A DNA stretch of 31,729 nucleotides, taken from Galbitalea sp036491035. Its GTDB lineage: Bacteria > Actinomycetota > Actinomycetes > Actinomycetales > Microbacteriaceae. The stretch is from assembly GCA_036491035.1 (NCBI GenBank), contig DASXCU010000040.1:1-31729 (forward strand), given 5' to 3'. The translations under genes and the position numbers were made by a program. This document shows positions 22,755-30,688 of the stretch, one piece after another. The first letter of the stretch is position 1, and each line of letters begins with the position of its first letter. The notes under the pieces are model-generated. The model ran no database searches. It saw only the letters and a program-made list of their open reading frames with translations, and was not told where the DNA came from.

Positions 22755-24188
22755 GTGAACGAGGGGAATGAACCCGAATTGCTGTTTGACGTCGCAGCGC
22801 TTCTCATTACCTCGGCAGCACTGGGACCCGCGGCCGAGGCTTCGGTAGCGCCCGTAAACGTTTCCATCAGCCTTCCGGTCGTGCCCTCCGTGCCCGTAAT
22901 TCCGGCTGTCGACAGCAATGCCGGTATCCTCGTCGACCCGGCCGCACTCAATCACGGCCAGCCCGTATCCAGCGTTCTTCTCGCCGATCCGACGCCCGCC
23001 CAGGTGCGCACGCTGAGCGGGATTTCGCTGGTTCGAGAACTCGCTGGGCTGTCGTCCGGACAGACCCGCAAGCTGATCGCGAGCGACCCACAGTTGGTCA
23101 CGAAACTCCTGCAGTCGCCCCCGACGGCGAAGGAGGTGTCGACCCTCTGGACGTCCCTCGGCTCGTCGGCGCGCACCAACCTGGAGAAGGCCGCCCCGCG
23201 CCTGGTCGGCGGACTCGACGGTTTCCCGGTCGACATTCGCAACGCTGCCAACCGCGACTGGGTGAAGCAGTCGATTGCGGCGCTGAACCGCACTCTGCCG
23301 TCCGAGGATGGGCGCGTGCTCGCCGAGTCCGACCAGCACGAGCTGCACATGCTCACGATGGTGCAGGCGGCACTGAAGCCCACGAAGGGCGGCCCGGCCC
23401 GCTCCCTGCTGTCGGCCGACACCGACGGGCAGGGCAAGGCGGTCATCGTCCTCGGCAACCTGCAGAGCGCCGACTACGTCACCTACCTCGTGCCGGGGAT
23501 GTTCTACACGGTCGACGGACAGCTGAGCGCCTGGACGGGTGACGCCGCCGACCTGTACACGCAGCAGACGGCGTGGCTGAAGCGACTGAGTGCGACGGAT
23601 CCCAGCGCCGCACACAAGACCGTCGCCGTCGTGGCGTGGATGGGGTACCAGACGCCGGACCTCACCAACATCGGCTCTCTCGACCTGGCGAACCAGGCGC
23701 GGGATGCCCTTTCGAGCTCGGTGGAGTCGCTGCAGCTGCAGCGCGCGGGCAACCTGCCCTACACGACGATCGTCGCGCACAGCTACGGATCGACGGCGGC
23801 GCTGATGGCGCTCACCCAGTACAACTTCTCGGTCAACGCGCTGGTTCTGGTGGGCACGCCTGGTAGCGCGGCGCAGTCCGCGAAGGACCTGCACGTCGAC
23901 AAGACGAACGTCTGGGTCGGGTCGGCCGCCTGGGACCCGGTGCCGACGAGCGCCTTCTTCGGCAGCGACCCGTCGTCGCCCAGCTATGGGGCGCACACCA
24001 TGGGTGTGGGCGGCGGAACGGATGTCATCACCGGCGCGAAGCTCGGACAGTCCCTCGGTCACAACGAGTACTTCGACCCGGGCACGGAGTCGGTCCGCAA
24101 CATGGCGCTGATCGGGATCGGTCACCCCGAGCTCGTCATGCAGGGCGACGCCGCAGACGCGACCCGCACGCTCGCCTCGGCGAAGTAA
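22755..24188 (+). CDS. Alpha/beta hydrolase of the DUF1023 type
   Basis: 477 aa. The C-terminal half (from about residue 225) has the alpha/beta-hydrolase pattern of DUF1023 proteins: KAVIVLGNL, then VAVVAWMGYQTPD, then the nucleophile elbow IVAHSYGSTAA with S343. Candidate triad partners are D394 (SAAWDPVPT) and H436 (LGHNEYF). The N-terminal ~220 residues are Ala/Leu/Val-rich and helical. DUF1023 proteins are often cell-envelope-linked or lie near lysogenic or secretion genes, but no substrate is known. The start is uncertain: the GTG at 22755 opens with an acidic NEGNEPE before a hydrophobic stretch that could be an export signal, and no clear ribosome-binding site is present. It faces the META lipoprotein operon convergently, 7 nt apart. 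Confidence 0.75.
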   Translation: MNEGNEPELLFDVAALLITSAALGPAAEASVAPVNVSISLPVVPSVPVIPAVDSNAGILVDPAALNHGQPVSSVLLADPTPAQVRTLSGISLVRELAGLSSGQTRKLIASDPQLVTKLLQSPPTAKEVSTLWTSLGSSARTNLEKAAPRLVGGLDGFPVDIRNAANRDWVKQSIAALNRTLPSEDGRVLAESDQHELHMLTMVQAALKPTKGGPARSLLSADTDGQGKAVIVLGNLQSADYVTYLVPGMFYTVDGQLSAWTGDAADLYTQQTAWLKRLSATDPSAAHKTVAVVAWMGYQTPDLTNIGSLDLANQARDALSSSVESLQLQRAGNLPYTTIVAHSYGSTAALMALTQYNFSVNALVLVGTPGSAAQSAKDLHVDKTNVWVGSAAWDPVPTSAFFGSDPSSPSYGAHTMGVGGGTDVITGAKLGQSLGHNEYFDPGTESVRNMALIGIGHPELVMQGDAADATRTLASAK

Positions 24189-24195
24189 TGCGGCC

Positions 24196-25017
24196 CTAGT
24201 CCACGAACCCGAGCGTGAGTTCGGCGCGTGGGCTGGAGATCTTCAGTCCGCCAACGCCAGACAGGAACGTGAACCCGGAGTTCAGCACCTGGAACAGGTT
24301 CACATCGGCAGTCTGCGCCGATCCGATGCATCGACCGTCGCCGTCCGCAAGCAGTGAGCCGTTCTTCTCAAGTCGGCTCACGACGATCTCCCCGGCGTTT
24401 TCGACGTACTTTCCCGAGAACGGCCCGCACGCGGTCTCTCCGGCGAGAAGGCCATCCTTCGAGAACCGGATGCTCGCGCCCGTGAGCGGTATGGGTGTCG
24501 GGTTCGCGGTCGCGTAGTAGCTGTCCGCGGCGACCGTTGCCAGCTTCCAGGTGTGGCCGACGATCAGGTCGAGCGGCACGGCGAGGGCCTTCTGGTATTG
24601 CAGGTCAATGCCGGGGGCGAGCAGGTGGAGCACACCACCGGACAGCGTCGAGGTGCGGATCTGGTTCAGGTCGCCGATGTACCGGCGCTCGATGTCGAGT
24701 TGCGCCTGGATGCCGCAGTTCTCGACCTCGGGCAGTTTGGCCGTCACCCAGAGCGTGGACACGTTGCCGTAGATGTGGGCGGTGTAGTCGCTACAGGTGG
24801 AGCGGCCCGTCGTGCTGTTGTCGCCGTCGATGGTGAGGCTGATGAGCTGGTTCGCGAGCGGAATCGCGCCGCCGGCATCCGTCCCGCTCTGCAGCTCCCA
24901 CTCGCCGCGGAGCCCGGGGTCCGGACCGCCCTCATCCCGGGGAGCGGCGCAGGAGGTGAGCACGAGTAGCAGCGCGCCTGCTCCCGCGATCGCTGCGAGC
25001 CGTTTCATGCCTTTCAT
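24196..25017 (-). CDS. META-domain-like lipoprotein E (last of five)
   Basis: 273 aa. The signal sequence ends in lipobox LTSC (C23). Two domains of HslJ/META-like type follow, each opening with a LRGEW.L or HTWKL strand and containing a cysteine-centred loop: STCSDYTA in the first, ETACGPFSGKY in the second. It ends KISSPRAELTLGFVD. Its closest relative in the window is lipoprotein A (27160-27981), which shares PDPGLRG.W.L, STCSDYTA and the LTLGF end. The ATG overlaps the stop of the preceding gene by 4 nt (ATGA). META-domain proteins are stress- or envelope-associated and usually non-enzymatic; no function can be assigned here. Confidence 0.8.
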   Translation of the reverse strand: MKGMKRLAAIAGAGALLLVLTSCAAPRDEGGPDPGLRGEWELQSGTDAGGAIPLANQLISLTIDGDNSTTGRSTCSDYTAHIYGNVSTLWVTAKLPEVENCGIQAQLDIERRYIGDLNQIRTSTLSGGVLHLLAPGIDLQYQKALAVPLDLIVGHTWKLATVAADSYYATANPTPIPLTGASIRFSKDGLLAGETACGPFSGKYVENAGEIVVSRLEKNGSLLADGDGRCIGSAQTADVNLFQVLNSGFTFLSGVGGLKISSPRAELTLGFVD

Positions 25018-25871
25018 TCTGATGCCCGCCAGACGACGGGCACGTTCTCATCGAGGTTGGTCACCACGAGTGTCGCCGGATCACCGCTGCCCGCGGAGGC
25101 GACGTCGATCAGCAACGGACCGTCGAGGAGCACGGCTGCCTCTGCGGCGAGCGTCCGCTCGGCGCTGCTGCACGCTCCGGGGCTGCCCGCGACGACATGC
25201 TGCACGGACACGGCGAAGTTCTCGCCCTCGATCTGGTAGTTGGCGGCGAAGGTCGCGCACGGCGAGGTGATGGTGAGGCCGCCGACCCCGTCGAAACGCA
25301 AGTACACCGGGTTCAGGCCGGGGCCGGAGGTCTCGGTCGGCACCTGGGTCGGGAGCGCGTAGAGACGCCAACTCGAATTGAGGAGCGCAACGACCGGGGT
25401 CGGCGCCGATTTCACGAAGACCAGATACGACGTCGGCGAGCTCAGCACGAGGGAGCCCCGATCGATGGTGGCGTAGCTACTGGCGGTGAGCGCATCGAGG
25501 TAGTTCTTCTCGATGTCATTGAGCTGGGTGGTCGCGCAGTCATCCCGTGGCCCCGGGTCCAGCCGGGCGCGCACGTAGACGACGCCGACGCCGCCGGTGA
25601 CCGTCGCGCTATAGGTGCTGCAGGGAGACTCGCCACCCGTGTGCGTGGCATCCCCGATGGTGAGCGTGATCGTGTTCCCCCCGAGGGGGATGCCGAGGCC
25701 GTTGTCGCTCGCGGATGCGAGGTGCCACGTGCCGTCGAGACGCGGGTCGGACACGGAGGTGCGGCCCGGTGCGGTGCAGCCGGTGAGCGCCACGGTCAGC
25801 ACCGAGACGACGCCGATGACGACGGCGACCGCCCTCCATTTCCTGCCGCGTCCTTGCGCTGTCGCGAACAT
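25014..25871 (-). CDS. META-domain-like lipoprotein D
   Basis: 285 aa from the ATG at 25871; a GTG at 25892 is also possible and would overlap the preceding stop. The lipobox is LTGC (C32). The first domain has DPRLDGTWHLASASD and SPCSTYSATVTGG; the second has SSWRLYAL and ITSPCATFAANYQ. It ends with DPATLVVTNLDENVPVVWRAS, closely like lipoprotein C, so D and C are recent paralogues. It is predicted to be anchored outside the cytoplasmic membrane. It lies in the middle of a minus-strand operon of five such genes, with 4-nt overlap to E. Function unknown. Confidence 0.8.
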   Translation of the reverse strand: MFATAQGRGRKWRAVAVVIGVVSVLTVALTGCTAPGRTSVSDPRLDGTWHLASASDNGLGIPLGGNTITLTIGDATHTGGESPCSTYSATVTGGVGVVYVRARLDPGPRDDCATTQLNDIEKNYLDALTASSYATIDRGSLVLSSPTSYLVFVKSAPTPVVALLNSSWRLYALPTQVPTETSGPGLNPVYLRFDGVGGLTITSPCATFAANYQIEGENFAVSVQHVVAGSPGACSSAERTLAAEAAVLLDGPLLIDVASAGSGDPATLVVTNLDENVPVVWRASE

Positions 25872-25876
25872 CGGGT

Positions 25877-26662
25877 TCAGCTCGCCCGCCACAGCATCGG
25901 CTGCTCGTTGCCGCGGTTGGTCAGGACGAGCGTCGCCGGTCCGTCAATGGTGGCCGCGCTCACATCCGCCGTCAGTTGCCCGGTCAGGACGTCTCGCGCC
26001 TCACGGTCCGCGCTCGTGCAGGCCCGGCTGCCCTCGTCAGACTCCTGGACTCCGCGCAGGATGATGATGTCCTCGACGAGCAGGTAGTGGGCGATGCTCT
26101 GGCTGCACGATGTCGTGATCGTGAGCTCGTTGTGCGTGCCGAACGTGAGCCGCACGGAGGTGGAGTCCCGAAGATTCGGGGGCTCGACGAGCGACCAGGT
26201 CGTGTTTTGGAGCGTGCCGAGCGAGCTGGCCGTCGGCTTGATGTACACGAGCGACGAGTCCGGCGAACTTAGCACGAGCACGCCGTCGTCGATGCTGGCG
26301 ACGGTGGTCGCGCTGAGCGCCGCGATGTACTGGTCGTCGATGTGGAGCAGCGACTCGTCCGAGCAGTCGGCACCGCGCTCAAGGATGGCGGCGTCGATGA
26401 AAATGGCCCCGAGTCCGCCGCGGATGGACGCGTGATAGAAGCTGCACGGCGACGAACCGCCGGTGTTCTTCGCGCTGCCGATCGTGAGCGTGATCTCCTC
26501 GGCGCCGGATGCAACCGTGGTTCCGCGCTCGGTCGCCTGCACGAGATGCCAGGTGCCAGCGAGCTGCGGATCGGGCGGAGAGGCGGGTGTCGGAGTCGCG
26601 CATCCGGCCAGGAGCAGGGCCGTCGCCGCTCCGATCGCGGCCAGCGCGGCCGGGCGTCTCAC
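25877..26662 (-). CDS. META-domain-like lipoprotein C
   Basis: 261 aa. Lipobox LAGC (C21), then a short Thr/Pro linker. The first domain has DPQLAGTWHLVQATE and SPCSFYHASIRGG; the second has NTTWSLVEPP and ITTSCSQSIAHY. It ends GPATLVLTNRGNEQPMLWRAS, nearly the same as D. The GTG start overlaps the stop of gene B by 4 nt (GTGA). The first-domain cysteine loop and a second cysteine ~30 residues later (ADCSDE) recur in paralogues and could form a disulfide in the exported protein. Function unknown. Confidence 0.8.
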   Translation of the reverse strand: MRRPAALAAIGAATALLLAGCATPTPASPPDPQLAGTWHLVQATERGTTVASGAEEITLTIGSAKNTGGSSPCSFYHASIRGGLGAIFIDAAILERGADCSDESLLHIDDQYIAALSATTVASIDDGVLVLSSPDSSLVYIKPTASSLGTLQNTTWSLVEPPNLRDSTSVRLTFGTHNELTITTSCSQSIAHYLLVEDIIILRGVQESDEGSRACTSADREARDVLTGQLTADVSAATIDGPATLVLTNRGNEQPMLWRAS

Positions 26663-27159
26663 GGGGCGGTCCGCTGGAACACGAGGGTATCGCCGGCTCC
26701 GCTGAGCGTGAGTGTGCCGTCGATGACGCTCGCGGTGTCGACCTTGCCCAGTGCCGCGAAGTAGCGGTCCTCGGTGGTCATGAGCTCGGGGTCAACGCAG
26801 GCGATCTCGGTGTGGATGCCGATCACGATGGTGACCGGCCCCGCTGTCGTGCCAATCGCGTTGGCACCGAACGAGTTACAGGTCGAATGTCCGCCGGAGC
26901 TCGCTCCATTGAACGTGAAGGTGACGTCGGTGCCGCCCGGGCTGATTGCGCCCTTCGCGTCGGTCCCGCTCACGAGATACCACTTCCCCGTGATGTCCCG
27001 CGCGCCGGGCGTCGGGGCAACCGTCGCGGTCGGAGTGGGGCTCGGGCTGTTGCCGCCTCCGCCGCTGCCGACCGCGGTCGCGCATCCGGCGAGCAGGAGC
27101 ACGAGCGCGGTGGCGCCGACGAGTACCGTCGCGCGCGCTGCGAGTGGATGGTGGTTCAC
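26659..27159 (-). CDS. META-domain-like lipoprotein B (single domain)
   Basis: 166 aa, the short member of the cluster. Lipobox LAGC (C26), followed by a Gly/Ser/Pro/Thr linker (GSGGGGNSPSPTPTATVAPT). It has one META-like domain: ITGKWYLVSGTD, then STCNSFGANAIG, then IACVDPELMTTEDRYFAALG. The loop TCNSFG is closest to the canonical META/HslJ form (CN..G). The GTG start directly follows the TAA of gene A (TAAGTG), so translation is coupled. It may represent the ancestral single-domain form from which the two-domain paralogues arose; this is an inference. Confidence 0.8.
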   Translation of the reverse strand: MNHHPLAARATVLVGATALVLLLAGCATAVGSGGGGNSPSPTPTATVAPTPGARDITGKWYLVSGTDAKGAISPGGTDVTFTFNGASSGGHSTCNSFGANAIGTTAGPVTIVIGIHTEIACVDPELMTTEDRYFAALGKVDTASVIDGTLTLSGAGDTLVFQRTAP

Positions 27160-27981
27160 TTACGTCCCCAGTTCGTTGAAGCCGAGTGTAAGTCCCGCTC
27201 TTGTGCTTCTCAGGTCGAGGCTGTCCTGGCCGAGGGCAAACGTGAAGCCGCCGTCGAACACGCGGCTGAAGTCGTTCGCCGCCTGGTCGCTGGACCGGTC
27301 GCATCCGATGTTCTCGATGGCGAGAACGTGGCTCGCGACCAGTTCGCCGGCGACCTGTCGATAGTTCGCCGTGAAGTAGACGCACCTCGTCACACCGGAG
27401 AGCGAGGTCTTCGTCTCGAACCGGATGTAGCCGCCGGTCTCGGCGGCGAAGGTGGATGAACCGTGGAGGCTCAGGTTGCCGCCGCTCTTCAGCTGCCAGG
27501 TCTTGTCGACGAGTTGCGTCAGCGACACCGGCAGTGCACGCACGAAGTGCAGGTCGACCCCCGGGCCCGTGAGCTCGAGACCAGCCGTGGTCACCGACGA
27601 GTGCTGAACATCCGCGAGGTCAGCGAGGTATTGCAGCTGGAGCACCGTCTGCTCCGCCGTGTTGCAGTTGAAGCTGTGGGGAGCGGTCGTTGTAACCCAC
27701 ATCGACCGCTCCGACCCGTAGATGGTGGCGGTGTAGTCGGAGCAGCTGCCGCGCCCGGTCGCTACCGAACTGCCGTTGACGGTGAGGGTGATGTCCTGGT
27801 CGAGGAGGTCGATCGTGCCGTAGCCGTCGTGGCCGCCGGTCAGCACCCACTGTCCTCGGAGGCCGGGGTCCGGCGCGCCAGCGGTGGGGCGCTCGGCCGA
27901 ACATCCGCTGAGCGCGAGGGCGAAGAGCGTGGCACAGGTGAGGGCGCTGGGAATGGCTCTGGTCCATTTCACGCTGCGCAT
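27160..27981 (-). CDS. META-domain-like lipoprotein A (first gene of the operon)
   Basis: 273 aa from the ATG at 27981, chosen because GGAGG lies just upstream; the frame is open to 28026. Lipobox LSGC (C27). Two domains: the first has PDPGLRGQWVLTGGHD and GSCSDYTATIYGSE, the second KTWQLKSGGN and TRCVYFTANY. It ends TRAGLTLGFNELGT, like E. It starts the five-gene operon and is divergent from gatC across about 95 bp that must hold both promoters. A further cysteine (FNCNTAEQ) matches the position of NCGIQAQ in E, consistent with a conserved disulfide. Confidence 0.8.
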   Translation of the reverse strand: MRSVKWTRAIPSALTCATLFALALSGCSAERPTAGAPDPGLRGQWVLTGGHDGYGTIDLLDQDITLTVNGSSVATGRGSCSDYTATIYGSERSMWVTTTAPHSFNCNTAEQTVLQLQYLADLADVQHSSVTTAGLELTGPGVDLHFVRALPVSLTQLVDKTWQLKSGGNLSLHGSSTFAAETGGYIRFETKTSLSGVTRCVYFTANYRQVAGELVASHVLAIENIGCDRSSDQAANDFSRVFDGGFTFALGQDSLDLRSTRAGLTLGFNELGT

Positions 27982-28034
27982 CACCGCACCTCCGTCGCAC
28001 CTCAATTTTGACAGGTGCGGGCGCACGGCGCACC

Positions 28035-28040
28035 TAGAAT
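28035..28040 (+). promoter_or_regulatory. -10 hexamer of gatCA promoter
   Basis: TAGAAT; the predicted start is near 28047, giving a ~30-nt leader with GGAG at 28066-28069. A perfect TTGACA at 28008-28013 lies 21 nt upstream, too far for a normal spacer, so its role is doubtful. Confidence 0.5.
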
Positions 28041-28076
28041 TGAAGGGTTGTCCACCGAGTCGTCCGGAGCCCCCAC

Positions 28077-28385
28077 TTGTCTGAAGAAGCGAACCTCACT
28101 CCCGACGTGGTGCGCCACCTCGCCGAGCTCGCCCGCATCGGCCTGACCGAGGATGAAGTGCAGAAGCTCACTGGAGAGCTCGGGATCATCCTTGCCAGTA
28201 TCGACAAGGTGAGCGAGGTCGCGACGGCCGATGTGCCGGGGACCAGTCACCCGATTCCACTCACGAACGTCTATCGCGAGGATGTCCCGGGCCCAACGCT
28301 CACCACGGCCGAGGCGCTCGCCGGTGCGCCAGACTCCGACGGCAGCCGCTTCCGGGTGACCGCGATCCTGGGGGAGGAGCAGTAA
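28077..28385 (+). CDS. gatC: Asp/Glu-tRNA amidotransferase subunit GatC
   Basis: 102 aa subunit of the GatCAB complex that converts Glu-tRNA(Gln) and Asp-tRNA(Asn) to the correct amide forms. It keeps the family start LTPDVVRHLAELARIGLTEDE and the LREDV-like element NVYREDVPGP; it stabilises GatA. The TTG start at 28077 is set by GGAG 7 nt upstream and by the family N-terminus. Its TAA overlaps the gatA ATG by one base (TAATG), so A and C are made in balance. It is divergent from the META lipoprotein operon. Confidence 0.95.
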   Translation: MSEEANLTPDVVRHLAELARIGLTEDEVQKLTGELGIILASIDKVSEVATADVPGTSHPIPLTNVYREDVPGPTLTTAEALAGAPDSDGSRFRVTAILGEEQ

Positions 28386-29896
28386 TGGCCACCGACACCC
28401 TCACGACTCTGACCGCCGCCGAGCTCGCCGGCCATCTCGACGCAGGCGACGTCTCCTCGGTCGAGGTCACGCAGGCACACCTCGACCGCATCGCCGCCGT
28501 CGACGCCGACGTGCACGCGTTCCTGCACCTGAACGAGCACGCCCTCGATACCGCCGCGGGCGTGGATGCGAAGCGCAGGGCGGGCGAGGCCCTCGGCCCA
28601 CTCGCGGGCGTTCCGATCGCCATCAAAGACGTGCTGTGCACGCTCGGGATGCCGAGCACGGCCGGTTCGCGCATTCTCGAGGGCTGGATCCCGCCGTACG
28701 ACGCGACCGTCGTGGCTCGCCTTCGCGCGGCCGACCTGGTGCTCCTCGGCAAGACCAACATGGACGAATTCGCGATGGGCTCGTCCACCGAGTTCTCCGC
28801 CTACGGCGCGACGCACAACCCGTGGGATCTCGATCGGATCCCGGGTGGATCGGGTGGTGGCTCGGCCGCCGCGGTGGCCGCGTTCGAGACTCCTATCGCC
28901 CTCGGTTCGGACACCGGCGGATCTATCCGTCAGCCCGCCGCCGTTACGGGCAGCGTCGGCATGAAGCCGACCTACGGCGGGGTATCCCGCTACGGCGCGA
29001 TCGCGCTGGCCAGCTCCCTCGACCAGGTCGGGCCGGTAAGCCGTACGGTGCTGGATGCGGCGCTCGTCCACGACATCATTGGCGGGCACGACCCGCGCGA
29101 CTCCACGAGCCTCACGGACGCCTGGCCGAGCTTCGCCGACGCCGCCCGCGCGGGCGCACTGCAGGAGAACCTCAGGGGTCTCCGCATCGGTGTCGTCACA
29201 GAACTGGATGCGCCCGGATTCCAAGCCGGCGTCAGCCAGCGCTTCCACGAGGCGCTCGAGCTGCTTGCGAGCGCCGGTGCCGAAATCGTCGAGGTCAGCG
29301 CGCCCAACTTCGAGTACGCGGTGGCTGCCTACTACCTGATCCTTCCGGCGGAGGCGTCCAGCAACCTCGCCAAGTTCGACTCGGTGCGCTTCGGCCTCCG
29401 CGTGAACCCGGTGGGCGGTGGAACGGTCGAGGATGTCATGGCCGCGACCCGCGAGGCCGGGTTCGGCCCGGAGGTGAAGCGCCGCATCATCCTCGGCACG
29501 TACGCGCTCAGCGCCGGCTACTACGACGCCTACTATGGCAGCGCGCAGAAGGTGCGCACGCTCATCCAGCGTGACTTCGCCTCCGCGTTCTCGCAGGCCG
29601 ACGTGCTGGTGAGCCCGGCCGCACCGACAACGGCATTCAAGCTGGGCGAGAAGCTCGAGGATCCGCTGGCCATGTATCTCAACGACGTGACGACGATCCC
29701 GGCGAACCTCGCCGGCATCCCGGGCATGGGCCTGCCCATGGGACTCGCCCCGGAGGACGGCCTGCCCACCGGAATCCAGATCATGGCTCCGGCCCGCGCG
29801 GATGACCGTCTCTACAAGCTGGGCGCGACCCTCGAGCGCCTGCTCGAGGACAAGTGGGGCCACACCCTGTTGAGCCAGGCGCCCGCGCTCGGCTAG
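28385..29896 (+). CDS. gatA: Asp/Glu-tRNA amidotransferase subunit GatA
   Basis: 503 aa amidase-signature subunit that hydrolyses glutamine to supply ammonia to GatB. The catalytic triad is intact: K81 (PIAIKDVLC), cis-Ser S156 (PGGSGGGS) and nucleophile S180 (SDTGGSIRQPA), with spacing equal to K79/S154/S178 of the Staphylococcus aureus enzyme. The C-terminal half carries the expected AGIPGMGLPMG and GIQIMAPARADD motifs. Translation is coupled to gatC. The gatB gene, often downstream in actinobacteria, is not here: two lipoprotein genes and a convergent regulator follow instead. Confidence 0.96.
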   Translation: MATDTLTTLTAAELAGHLDAGDVSSVEVTQAHLDRIAAVDADVHAFLHLNEHALDTAAGVDAKRRAGEALGPLAGVPIAIKDVLCTLGMPSTAGSRILEGWIPPYDATVVARLRAADLVLLGKTNMDEFAMGSSTEFSAYGATHNPWDLDRIPGGSGGGSAAAVAAFETPIALGSDTGGSIRQPAAVTGSVGMKPTYGGVSRYGAIALASSLDQVGPVSRTVLDAALVHDIIGGHDPRDSTSLTDAWPSFADAARAGALQENLRGLRIGVVTELDAPGFQAGVSQRFHEALELLASAGAEIVEVSAPNFEYAVAAYYLILPAEASSNLAKFDSVRFGLRVNPVGGGTVEDVMAATREAGFGPEVKRRIILGTYALSAGYYDAYYGSAQKVRTLIQRDFASAFSQADVLVSPAAPTTAFKLGEKLEDPLAMYLNDVTTIPANLAGIPGMGLPMGLAPEDGLPTGIQIMAPARADDRLYKLGATLERLLEDKWGHTLLSQAPALG

Positions 29897-29976
29897 TCCT
29901 CCAAACTTTCGCCGGGCACCCCAACAGGGGACTGTGCGCGAGCCCCCACTCTGGCATCATCGGGGAAGGGGAATCG

Positions 29977-30600
29977 ATGCAGAATTCTGGCGCGCGCATA
30001 GTCGCGGCACGTTCACTGGCGGCACTGTCCGGGCTGGCGCTCGCTGGCATGCTGGCGGGGTGCAGCGGGCAGTCGCTTGCGGCCAACGTCACCGGACCGC
30101 CGAACGACTCGAAGGCGGCACCCGTCGCGGTCGACACGACGACAGACTCGCCGACCGCAACCGCGTCCGCCACTCCGACCGTCGCGCCGACCACCGCAGC
30201 ATCCGCGCCGGTCAAGACGCAACCCGTCAGCACCACGCCGCCGGCCGCGTCCGCGCCGGCCCCGACATCAACGCCATCGCCGTCCCCGAGCGCCGCGTCG
30301 TCCACGTACAAGGACGGCAACTACAGCGAGCCGGGAACCTACAACTCTCCCGGCGGCAAAGAGACCCTGCGGGTCACGGTGGATCTCAAGAACGACGTGA
30401 TCACCGACCTCGCGGTCACGAGCGTAAAGATCGACTCGACCGCCGCCAACTACGAGACGGCCTTTGAAGGTGGGATCCAGTCCATTGTCGTCGGCAAGGA
30501 CATCGACAGCCTGCACGTCGGCGCGGTCGCCGGCTCATCGCTCACCGGCATCGGTTTCACCCGCGCGATCACCGCCATCAAGGCTGACGCGAAGAACTAG
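29977..30600 (+). CDS. Lipoprotein with Thr/Pro/Ala linker and FMN-binding-like domain
   Basis: 207 aa. Lipobox LAGC (C29), then a ~75-residue Thr/Ala/Pro/Ser-rich linker. A C-terminal ~90-residue domain runs from YKDGNYSEPGTYNSPGGKE to the end. Its outline (DG.Y, a G..TL.VTVDLKNDVITDL strand pair, then GAVAGSSLTGIGFTRAI) resembles FMN-binding domains of the NosR/RnfG type. The SGAT(S/T) flavin-attachment motif is replaced by AGSSLTG, so covalent FMN binding is doubtful. The ATG has GGGGAAGG upstream. Its N-terminus and leader resemble those of the next gene, pointing to a local duplication. It should sit on the outer membrane face, with the linker spanning the wall. Confidence 0.75.
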   Translation: MQNSGARIVAARSLAALSGLALAGMLAGCSGQSLAANVTGPPNDSKAAPVAVDTTTDSPTATASATPTVAPTTAASAPVKTQPVSTTPPAASAPAPTSTPSPSPSAASSTYKDGNYSEPGTYNSPGGKETLRVTVDLKNDVITDLAVTSVKIDSTAANYETAFEGGIQSIVVGKDIDSLHVGAVAGSSLTGIGFTRAITAIKADAKN

Positions 30601-30688
30601 CGCCGTCGGTCCGCCCTTTCGCCGACACTCGTAAGGGGGGGTTTGTGGCACCCAGCCCCGGTGGGACCATCAACGCAGGGGGAATCTG

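Noticed and set aside
24196..27981. Phage or defence island origin of the lipoprotein cluster
   Set aside because: No integrase, transposase, tRNA boundary or visible change of base composition; repeated duplication in place is simpler.
28008..28040. TTGACA with TAGAAT as a full gatCA promoter
   Set aside because: The spacer is 21 nt, beyond the usual 16-19; only the -10 hexamer was kept.
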